Below are positions 1 through 5,089 of a DNA stretch of 5,759 nt, in pieces; position 1 is the stretch's first letter, and every line of letters starts with the position of its first letter. The DNA lies in contig JAFGOU010000355.1 in the NCBI GenBank assembly GCA_016926315.1, positions 1-5,759 of the forward strand, in the 5' to 3' direction. A program made the position numbers and the translations under genes. Below the pieces are notes generated by a model, which saw only the letters and a program-made list of their open reading frames with translations, ran no database searches and was not told the origin of the DNA. This DNA comes from Chitinispirillaceae bacterium (GTDB lineage: Bacteria; Fibrobacterota; Chitinivibrionia; Chitinivibrionales; Chitinispirillaceae).

Positions 1-1
1 C

Positions 2-673
2 AAGGGCTCGGGCATGATCGCGCCCAACATGGCCACCATGCTTGCGTTCATCACCTCCGACGCGCTGATCCATGAAAAGGCCCTCTCTTCAATAGTCAAG
101 AGAACGGTCGGCCGCACGTTCAACAACCTGACCGTCGACGGCGACACCTCGACCAACGACATGGTCCTGGTGCTGGCAAACGGCGCCTCGGGCATCAGCG
201 TTACCGGCACCTCCGGCCTGCGGCTGTTTGAAGAGGGGCTCTATGCCGTATGCAACGACCTGTGCAAACAAATCGCGGCCGACGGCGAGGGCGCGACCAA
301 GCGCGTTGAAATCGTCGTTTCAGGCGCCGCAACCGAGACGGATGCCACTCTCGCCGCTCAAGCGGTTGCCAACTCCAACCTGACCAAGTGCGCCCTGTTC
401 GGCAACGACCCCAACTGGGGAAGGATTGCCTGCGCCGTGGGCTATTCAGGCGCTGCTTTCTCACGCACGAAAATGACGATCAGGCTGTGCGGCGTGCCGG
501 TATTCAAAAACCTCAAGCCAGTGGCCTTTGACGAGAAAAAACTGCACCGGCTGCTCAAGGAAAAGGTCGTGGCCATTGCCATCGACCTTGGCGGCGGCGA
601 CAAGACCGCGGTCGCTCATACGTGCGATTTCAGCTATGATTATGTCAAAATAAACGCGGAATACCACACCTGA
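2..673 (+). CDS. argJ: ArgJ, bifunctional ornithine acetyltransferase / N-acetylglutamate synthase, C-terminal part (5' end outside window)
   Basis: ArgJ transfers the acetyl group from N-acetylornithine to glutamate in the cyclic arginine pathway in the cytoplasm; some members also use acetyl-CoA. The reading frame is open from base 2, and 223 residues are visible. They begin KGSGMIAPNMATML, the family's autoproteolytic cleavage region. The conserved Thr that becomes the nucleophile and first residue of the beta chain is encoded at 35-37, so the beta chain is about 212 residues, normal for the family. Other family signatures are VDGDTSTND (visible residues 45-53), EGATK (96-100), GNDPNWGR (134-141) and the C-terminal end INAEYHT. 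The reading frame is intact to the TGA. The alpha chain and start lie upstream of the window. The next gene is a tRNA with its own likely promoter, so argJ is probably the last gene of its transcript. The family call is very secure; whether the enzyme is mono- or bifunctional cannot be told from this. Confidence 0.96.
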   Translation, partial: KGSGMIAPNMATMLAFITSDALIHEKALSSIVKRTVGRTFNNLTVDGDTSTNDMVLVLANGASGISVTGTSGLRLFEEGLYAVCNDLCKQIAADGEGATKRVEIVVSGAATETDATLAAQAVANSNLTKCALFGNDPNWGRIACAVGYSGAAFSRTKMTIRLCGVPVFKNLKPVAFDEKKLHRLLKEKVVAIAIDLGGGDKTAVAHTCDFSYDYVKINAEYHT

Positions 674-684
674 TCAACGTTGAA

Positions 685-734
685 AGTGAACGGTTGAACA
701 GTACATGACGGCACCCGTTCCTCACTTGTTTATT
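685..734 (+). terminator. possible weak terminator hairpin after argJ
   Basis: AGTGA (685-689) and ACGG (690-693) can pair with TCACT (722-726) and CCGT (715-718), leaving a 3-base bulge (719-721) and a 21-base loop. T-rich but interrupted sequence (TTGTTTATT) follows. The stem starts 12 bases after the argJ stop. The large loop, the bulge and the lack of a clean T run make this a weak candidate. Rho-dependent ending or read-through into the tRNA is equally possible. Confidence 0.25.
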
Positions 735-755
735 GAACCTTGTCTATCATGATTA

Positions 756-784
756 TTGTGCCATGACCTGAAAAAATGTATTTT
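756..784 (+). promoter_or_regulatory. candidate promoter of the tRNA-Lys gene
   Basis: TTGTGC (756-761) and TATTTT (779-784) are separated by 17 bases, giving a plausible -35/-10 pair. Transcription would then start around 791, some 13 bases before the mature tRNA. The surrounding DNA is distinctly AT-rich, with an A6-TGTA-T8 tract at 771-788. Neither hexamer is close to consensus, so the placement is tentative. What is clear is that this short AT-rich gap is the only room for a promoter between argJ and the tRNA. Confidence 0.3.
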
Positions 785-803
785 TTTTCCTTGCAGGAAT
801 AAC

Positions 804-879
804 GCACCATTAGCTCAGTCGGTAGAGCAACTGACTCTTAATCAGTAGGTCCTAGGTTCGAGTCCTAGATGGTGTACCA
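804..879 (+). tRNA. tRNA-Lys (anticodon CTT)
   Basis: A complete 76-base cloverleaf is visible. The acceptor stem GCACCAT pairs with ATGGTGT (position 1:72 is G-U). The D arm is AGCTCAGTCGGTAGAGC. The anticodon stem ACTGA/TCAGT encloses the loop CTCTTAA, with anticodon CTT at 837-839, which reads AAG lysine codons. The T arm CCTAG-GTTCGAG-TCCTAGA contains the GTTCGA motif. The discriminator is A876, and CCA is encoded at 877-879. No intron or mismatch is seen. A strong terminator begins at the next base, so this is a single-tRNA transcript or the end of one. Confidence 0.97.
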
Positions 880-930
880 GAAAGCCCCGATACCCTTTGG
901 CATTTTACGGGTTTCGGGGCTTTCTTTTTT
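880..930 (+). terminator. rho-independent terminator of tRNA-Lys
   Basis: An 11-bp perfect stem (880-890 with 914-924, GAAAGCCCCGA/TCGGGGCTTTC) is extended by a T-T mismatch and four more pairs (892-895 with 909-912). It closes a 13-base loop and is followed by T6 (925-930). This is a textbook intrinsic terminator. Its first stem base directly follows the tRNA CCA. Confidence 0.95.
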
Positions 931-979
931 CCTCCGCAATGCGCCTGTTTCTGACCCTTCCGTGCTCGGTACCCGGCGT

Positions 980-1050
980 CCGGCATGGATTTCTTAAAAT
1001 TCTCGACCAGTGATTACGATCACGCTCACCGGCATGAATTCACCGGTCGA
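980..1050. promoter_or_regulatory. repeat cluster, probable operator region upstream of the secreted-protein promoter
   Basis: Several short repeats overlap here. CCGGCATGGATTTC (980-993) recurs as CCGGCATGAATTC (1029-1041). TCACCGG occurs directly repeated at 1026-1032 and 1040-1046. TCGACCAGTGA (1003-1013) is an inverted match, 10 of 11, to TCACCGGTCGA (1040-1050). A GTGAT/ATCAC palindrome sits inside. The rest of 931-1101 shows no gene. The block ends about 50 bases upstream of the -35 box, a position compatible with regulator binding. That it binds a protein is inference. Confidence 0.4.
1010..1023. promoter_or_regulatory. CRP/FNR-type palindrome GTGAT-N4-ATCAC
   Basis: GTGATTACGATCAC has perfect 5-base inverted arms around a 4-base centre and fits the GTGA-N6-TCAC core of CRP-family operators. 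The flanking bases (A before, G after) do not complete the TGTGA/TCACA form. Its centre is about 120 bases upstream of the predicted transcription start, further than most class I/II activator sites. It would have to act with another site, by DNA bending, or not at all. Confidence 0.35.
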
Positions 1051-1101
1051 ATCTCCAGACAATGTATAGCCTGTTCAAACGGGGCGCCGGCAAAAAAACC
1101 G

Positions 1102-1130
1102 TTGACGTGAACCCCGAGGATCCCTATAAT
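1102..1130 (+). promoter_or_regulatory. near-consensus sigma-70 promoter for the secreted CBM9-like protein
   Basis: TTGACG (1102-1107) and TATAAT (1125-1130) are separated by exactly 17 bases: five of six -35 matches, a perfect -10 and optimal spacing. Transcription should start near 1137, giving a leader of about 74 bases before the ATG at 1211. No other pair of this quality was found between the tRNA terminator and the gene. Confidence 0.85.
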
Positions 1131-1173
1131 AAGGATTGGAGCTCTTTCCCTCGCGAAAACTGCTCATCACCTT

Positions 1174-1205
1174 CCCGGTACTCCGGGGCTTGTCCCAAAA
1201 GGAGG
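1174..1205 (+). promoter_or_regulatory. leader hairpin and strong Shine-Dalgarno site
   Basis: AAGGAGG (1199-1205) lies five bases before ATG 1211 and is close to ideal, which fixes the start codon. Just upstream, CCCGG-TACT-CCGGG (1174-1187) forms a 5-bp GC stem with a 4-base loop. The hairpin does not cover the Shine-Dalgarno site and may simply insulate or stabilise the leader. Confidence 0.75.
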
Positions 1206-1210
1206 ATTCC

Positions 1211-3334
1211 ATGACCAGGCGCTTGTTTTCCTTGTTTGTCCTATTGCCGTTTGCCCTCTCGTTCTCCCAGACGAACGCCTATGAAAAGTGCGTTCTGGAA
1301 TGCATCCGCGCTGGAGGCAGCGAAACAGGCTGCCGCACTGAAGCATGTGACATCAGGGATACCGCGATCCGCATCATTCCGAACCGTGGAACCCCCCTGC
1401 TTCTGCCAAGCTATGAATTGCGGGGACCGGCGCCGGTAATCGACGGCTCGCTCATGAGCCGTGATGGCGACCCATCAACTGACGAAGCAAAGAACGAATG
1501 GAAAGAGGCCTGCTCACGGACGCTTGTCCTGAGCGACAGCACCACGGCCCAGATCTTTCTCTGCAACAGCCGCGACACCCTTTATATCGGCATGACCTAC
1601 CGCCACGGGAATAACAGCGACGGGTGCGGGGTGCGCCTTCTGTTCGATGAAGGAAACAACGTGCTCCCCTCCCAGTACGACGGCACAACCGACCTGCGCC
1701 TGAGCGCGCCCGGCGGCATATGCAACGAACAGGGGTGCGGGGTGTATAAAATGGGCGGCGGAGTTATCATGGATGATCTGTGCTGGAACGGCACGGCCTG
1801 GATACAGGACGGCGATGGCGCAAAAGATTTCAAAGCTGCAAAAGCCTATTTCAGCGCGGAAAACAAGGTGCATCACAATGAATTCGCCATTCCGCTCAAC
1901 AACGGCAAATCCGACAATGCATCTAATTCCGATTTGAACGTGAGTTACAAAGATATTCTCGGTTTTTATCTTGAGGTAATAAAAATAGGTACCGGAGCGG
2001 GGACATTCCACTGGGTGGAAACCAACGGCCACGCCACCCGTGCCGACACCTTTCCCGGCTGGGCCAGAATCCAGCTCAGCGTGGAACGCGAATTCTTCAC
2101 GTTTTACACAGGCAAATCTCCCACCCCGCCGGTCATCGACGGATCCATAAACGAGGCCTGCTGGAACGGGGCATATCAGCGCGAGCTGGTCCTCTCGAAC
2201 TTCCATTACGGCTACTATTTCAGCAAAATATGGTTTCTTGAGGATTCCGCGCAAAATGATATTTACGTCGGCGTACGGGTTTTTGACAAAACCCATAATG
2301 CCCAGGACTACTGCCAGATCTTTTTCGAAGAGACCGGCGAGAACGCCACAGATCCCGTGCGCGACTATGATCTCGACAACAGCGCGGAGAATTCGCTGAA
2401 AATCACGAACGGCAACCAGCTTACCGATATACACTGGAAACTGGACCTGGGCGGCTGGAACACGGATACGGAGGGCGCGGATGCCCAGGCCGCAAAAGCG
2501 GGCCAGACCGATTCCTTTACCGATTATGAGTTCAAGGTACTCCGCAGCGGCGGCGTTCAGGACATCGATATCCCCAAAAACGGTTTTCTCGGTTTTCATC
2601 TCAGGTACCATGACGCCGACAAGTCCGTGCAGGAGCTTTCAAATTTCTACTGGGAGTACACCACCAACAACGATGCCCAGATTCTTGACGAGCAGGGAAG
2701 CCTTTCCGGAAACCCGCTCGTGTACATCGCCACTGGTTGGACGAACCTCCAGCTCGGCGGCCCCTTTATCCAGATCATCAAACCGAGAACGGCCGATGAG
2801 ATAACCGGAATCGTTGCGTTGGAGATTTTTTCCGGAACCGATTCTCTCAGATCGGTCATCTGCTTTATCGGGAGCGACACCACGATCCGGGCAGTGCTCA
2901 CCTACCAGGGAAACGGCGTCTGGACCGGTACCCTCGATGTCAGCAAAGCGCCTTCCGGATCCCTTATGCTCGTTATACGGGCGGTGACCAAATCCGGCCA
3001 GGTGGTGGAACGGATTATCAATAAGGCTGAAATACCGGTCAGGTTTATGCCCGATAAAAAGGTGCAGGGGCCGCTCGGTATCGGCAAAATCGTGCAATCG
3101 TCGGCTCAGGGAGTGCAGCTTTTAGTGCGGATGAAACGACAGGGCGACCTCGCGCTTTCGATCTATTCCGTAAATGGCAAAAAAGTGTGGAGCAAACGGA
3201 TGCCGAACATGGTACCGGGCCTGCACTGGATTGACGTGCCGGGCCGGGAGCGAAAGCTCTGCAACGGGACGTATGTTATTCTCCTGAACAGCGCGGGAGA
3301 AAGCGTTACCGAAAGGTTTGCCTTTTTTAAATAG
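1211..3334 (+). CDS. secreted protein with two tandem CBM9-like domains, Ig-like module and C-terminal sorting-like module
   Basis: The 707-residue product begins at ATG 1211, chosen for its AAGGAGG site and the signal peptide that follows. A TTG 75 bases upstream in frame sits at the predicted transcription start and is rejected. The signal peptide has RR at 3-4, a hydrophobic core at 5-18 and probable cleavage after TNA (21-23). The mature N-terminus has C27-x3-C31-x9-C41-x4-C46. CBM9-like domain 1 (about 72-291) opens with PVIDGSL and has W97. CBM9-like domain 2 (about 305-515) opens with PPVIDGSINEACW. Both close with a GW-x3-LQL-like strand (GWARIQL near 283-289, GWTNLQL near 509-515). 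An Ig-like segment (about 518-612) and a last module of about 88 residues (620-707) follow. The latter, with LALSIYSVNGKKVW, NGTYVILL and a final RFAFFK, resembles Por/T9SS or FlgD-type C-terminal modules but lacks the usual NPF-like opening. CBM9 relatives bind glycans; no catalytic domain is visible. It is likely exported or surface-attached, with a role in carbohydrate recognition inferred. It forms a single-gene transcription unit. Confidence 0.85.
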   Translation: MTRRLFSLFVLLPFALSFSQTNAYEKCVLECIRAGGSETGCRTEACDIRDTAIRIIPNRGTPLLLPSYELRGPAPVIDGSLMSRDGDPSTDEAKNEWKEACSRTLVLSDSTTAQIFLCNSRDTLYIGMTYRHGNNSDGCGVRLLFDEGNNVLPSQYDGTTDLRLSAPGGICNEQGCGVYKMGGGVIMDDLCWNGTAWIQDGDGAKDFKAAKAYFSAENKVHHNEFAIPLNNGKSDNASNSDLNVSYKDILGFYLEVIKIGTGAGTFHWVETNGHATRADTFPGWARIQLSVEREFFTFYTGKSPTPPVIDGSINEACWNGAYQRELVLSNFHYGYYFSKIWFLEDSAQNDIYVGVRVFDKTHNAQDYCQIFFEETGENATDPVRDYDLDNSAENSLKITNGNQLTDIHWKLDLGGWNTDTEGADAQAAKAGQTDSFTDYEFKVLRSGGVQDIDIPKNGFLGFHLRYHDADKSVQELSNFYWEYTTNNDAQILDEQGSLSGNPLVYIATGWTNLQLGGPFIQIIKPRTADEITGIVALEIFSGTDSLRSVICFIGSDTTIRAVLTYQGNGVWTGTLDVSKAPSGSLMLVIRAVTKSGQVVERIINKAEIPVRFMPDKKVQGPLGIGKIVQSSAQGVQLLVRMKRQGDLALSIYSVNGKKVWSKRMPNMVPGLHWIDVPGRERKLCNGTYVILLNSAGESVTERFAFFK

Positions 3335-3362
3335 TGCCTGTTTTGAAAAGAGCGCTTCTTTC

Positions 3363-3389
3363 ATTTCGACGAGCGCTGCGAGGAGAAAT
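3363..3389. repeat. short palindromic repeat-like element ATTTC...GAAAT
   Basis: Starting 29 bases after the secreted-protein stop, ATTTC (3363-3367) and GAAAT (3385-3389) flank a core containing AGCGCT. A second AGCGCT lies at 3351-3356. The pattern (TTTCGA, a G/C-rich centre with GCG, then GAGAAATCTT) resembles small intergenic repeats dispersed in several Bacteroidota/Chlorobiota genomes, as I recall them. Only one copy is in the window, so dispersal is not shown here. Confidence 0.4.
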
Positions 3390-3429
3390 CTTATACCGTT
3401 GCATTCATTGCGGAAATTTTCTCGCGGAG

Positions 3430-3539
3430 CCCGGCCTGAGCTGAGCCTGCCCTGAATGTACCCGCCTTCGCCGAGACCGGCTTCCCGTTCTCCGTAGCAC
3501 TGCGAAGGGTGGACGGCAGGCAGGCCGGGAACGGTTTTT
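3430..3539. repeat. nested palindromic intergenic element ending in a T run
   Basis: Three nested inverted pairs form a long imperfect hairpin. CCCGGCCTG (3430-3438) pairs perfectly with CAGGCCGGG (3521-3529). GCCTGCC (3445-3451) pairs with GGCAGGC (3515-3521, sharing one base with the outer arm). CCTTCGC (3465-3471) pairs with GCGAAGG (3502-3508). T5 (3535-3539) follows closely. It fills most of the 243-base gap between two genes, has no credible ORF, and could be a BIME/REP-like element, a terminator for the upstream gene, or both. Confidence 0.55.
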
Positions 3540-3565
3540 AGACATTTTACGGCGTGGTATGCAAA

Positions 3566-3571
3566 AGAGGG
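3566..3571 (+). promoter_or_regulatory. Shine-Dalgarno site of the small membrane protein
   Basis: AGAGGG lies six bases before ATG 3578 and selects that start over the GTG-type start 24 bases upstream, which has no comparable site. No convincing promoter is seen between the palindromic element and this gene. Confidence 0.7.
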
Positions 3572-3577
3572 TATCTG

Positions 3578-3892
3578 ATGAATGCCGGATTGATCGGAGG
3601 TATTGCCGGAGGGGTCATTGGACTGATTGGAGGTCTCGTTGGAACGTACTTCGGCATCAGGAACACAAAGGGTGCGCTGGAACGCGCCTTCATGGTGAAG
3701 GCAAGCGTTGTTTGCTGGATTGCCATCATACTGTTTTTAGGCCTCATGTTCGCCTTGCCGAATCCCTACCGATATTTCCTCTGGATTCCCTATTCGATAC
3801 TGCTTCCGTTGGGAATCATTTATGGCAACCGGACGCAACAGAAAATCAGAAAAGAGGAATCGCAGAAACAGGGAGTCCAGGCGACGCGGTAA
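3578..3892 (+). CDS. small membrane protein with N-terminal glycine zipper, uncharacterised
   Basis: A 104-residue protein of unknown function, started at ATG 3578 on the strength of its ribosome-binding site. Segment 1 (about 4-26) is glycine-rich, GLIGGIAGGVIGLIGG in part, with Gly at small-residue spacing typical of glycine zippers that pack helices together. A polar linker with RNTKG and ERAF (28-38) precedes segment 2 (about 42-60, VVCWIAIILFLGLMFAL). After PNPYRY comes segment 3 (about 67-83, FLWIPYSILLPLGIIYG). The tail (84-104) is charged and rich in Lys, Arg and Gln. Three short hydrophobic stretches imply an integral inner-membrane protein. The layout (glycine-rich helix, NTKG-x-xER-x-FM linker, two helices) looks like a conserved family I have seen annotated only as hypothetical. 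It stands alone, between a palindromic element and converging glycosyltransferase genes, so its context gives no function. Confidence 0.75.
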   Translation: MNAGLIGGIAGGVIGLIGGLVGTYFGIRNTKGALERAFMVKASVVCWIAIILFLGLMFALPNPYRYFLWIPYSILLPLGIIYGNRTQQKIRKEESQKQGVQATR

Positions 3893-3917
3893 GCCGGGCT
3901 GGAAAATACGGTTGCCG

Positions 3918-3936
3918 AAAAAAATGCCGCATGGCA
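3918..3936 (-). terminator. weak candidate terminator of the glycosyltransferase operon
   Basis: Read on the minus strand, TGCC-ATGC-GGCA is followed directly by T7. The stem is only four pairs, and it lies about 106 bases past the GT4 stop. An alternative, wider pairing of GTTGCC with GGCAAC (3911-3916 with 3933-3938) competes with it. It is the only T-run hairpin seen in the 150-base convergent gap (3893-4042), which holds no gene. Confidence 0.3.
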
Positions 3937-4042
3937 ACACGTTTCCGGTGCGGTGAACGGTCGCGATTCAACCGGATGGTTTCGGAGTGGTTTGCGGAAA
4001 ACATCTTTTTGGAAGAGCGCGGATTTCCGGCAGAACGGTTTT

Positions 4043-5089
4043 TCAGCACCCGGCCGGCGAGTGCGATGCCGTTGCTTTCAGGTACAGCGACTGATACTGC
4101 CGGGCAATGTCCCTGATGTCAAAGTGCGTGGCCTTCTGCAGGCCGCCGGCGACAAGCCGTTCCCGGAGGGCGGTATCCTCGATCGCCAAGTTCAGGCTCC
4201 TGCCCAGGTTCGGCGAGGTGCAGAGGGTGCCGTTTTTGTCATGATCGATAATCTCCGTTGTTCCGGCATTGCGGACCGCGACCACGGCGCAGCCGCAAGC
4301 CATTGCCTCAATGGCCGGAACGCCGAACCCTTCATAGGAACTCGGCAGGCAGTAGATCCATGCTTTGCGATATTCGGCAACAAGTTCCGGTTCGCTTATC
4401 CTTCCGAGGCAGCGGACATTGTGGCTTGAGATGGCTTCGGGGCCGACCACGGTGAGGGTTGCCTGCGGATGGGCGGGAAGAACGGCTTCCCGGAACCGTC
4501 GCAGGAGCAGGTCGCCCTGTTTCCTGCTCTTGAAGTCGCCGATAAACAGGAGTGACGGATGAGCGCTCCTGCGGGTCCGGTCGGGAGAAAACCGGTCAAG
4601 CGGAACACCGCAGGGAATGAGGTGCGATATGAGCGGCAGGGAGCGTTTTGTCGCGGCCGAGATGGCGACCAGCGTGCCGCGCTTCAGGCAGGAAAACCAT
4701 TCGAGCGCATGGAACAGTGTCTGATAGCAGAAGCGGCCGGGTGTTTTCGCATGCAGCGCCTCGTCGCGCGCGCTGCCGTAAAAGGTCCGGACGCGGCGTC
4801 GCGCGCCGGGACAGAGGTAGTCGTCGCCATGGTAGTGGAGGATGTCGAAGGACGCGGTGTCGATGCGCCTGAATATTCGCGCCGCCGTGAATTTCCTGAA
4901 CACCCTTCCTGCCGGGCCTGGTAAAAGCCGGACCGAATGGTAGGCGGCCTTTTCCGGTCCCGGCGAGAAGGAAAAGCAGGTGACCTTATGCCCATGTTCA
5001 GTCAAGGCCTCGGCAAGGCGGTGAACCTGAACAGACACCCCGTTCGGCCGGTCCGACGGGAGCTCTTTGCTGAAAAAGGCGATATTCAT
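4043..5089 (-). CDS. glycosyltransferase family 4 (GT-B fold) protein
   Basis: A 348-residue cytosolic or membrane-associated retaining glycosyltransferase that would move a sugar from a nucleotide-sugar donor to a growing glycan. The start MNIAFFSKEL is a standard GT4 beginning, followed by NGVSVQVHRLAEAL (16-29), which is the N-terminal acceptor-side motif. HYHGDD (85-90) and VAISAATKRSL (141-151) end the N-terminal domain. The C-terminal domain has FIGDFKSRKQGDLLL (182-196), including a Lys at 190 where the family binds donor phosphate. The E-x7-E motif is E253/E261 in SSYEGFGVPAIEAMACG, followed by AGTTEIIDHDKNG (275-287). The length is slightly short for the family but both domains look complete. 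The ATG overlaps the stop of the upstream GT2 gene as ATGA with no Shine-Dalgarno site, indicating translational coupling. An in-frame ATG at 5260 would add 57 residues of low-complexity, Arg-rich sequence overlapping GT2 and is rejected. Donor and acceptor cannot be assigned. Confidence 0.9.
   Translation of the reverse strand: MNIAFFSKELPSDRPNGVSVQVHRLAEALTEHGHKVTCFSFSPGPEKAAYHSVRLLPGPAGRVFRKFTAARIFRRIDTASFDILHYHGDDYLCPGARRRVRTFYGSARDEALHAKTPGRFCYQTLFHALEWFSCLKRGTLVAISAATKRSLPLISHLIPCGVPLDRFSPDRTRRSAHPSLLFIGDFKSRKQGDLLLRRFREAVLPAHPQATLTVVGPEAISSHNVRCLGRISEPELVAEYRKAWIYCLPSSYEGFGVPAIEAMACGCAVVAVRNAGTTEIIDHDKNGTLCTSPNLGRSLNLAIEDTALRERLVAGGLQKATHFDIRDIARQYQSLYLKATASHSPAGC

Noticed and set aside
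771..788. A6-TGTA-T8 as an argJ terminator
   Set aside because: All-AT stem with no GC pairs is unlikely to terminate; it fits better as AT-rich promoter DNA of the tRNA.
804..879. tRNA-Lys as an integration site for a mobile element
   Set aside because: No integrase, and no repeat of the tRNA 3' end is visible downstream in the window.
1136..1210. In-frame TTG start that would add 25 residues to the secreted protein
   Set aside because: It coincides with the predicted transcription start six bases after the -10 box, has no ribosome site, and would bury the signal peptide; ATG 1211 has all expected features.
1514..2611. 365-residue open frame on the minus strand inside the secreted-protein gene
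   Set aside because: Antisense shadow: no ribosome site or family motif, while the plus-strand frame shows clear domains throughout.
3529..4043. The 11-mer GAACGGTTTTT occurs twice (3529-3539 and 4033-4043)
   Set aside because: Short, T-rich at one end, with no shared flanks; likely chance and not paired ends of an element.
3559..4116. 185-residue plus-strand frame overlapping the small membrane protein and the GT4 3' end
   Set aside because: Arg/Cys-rich composition without motifs, running through two better-supported genes in other frames.
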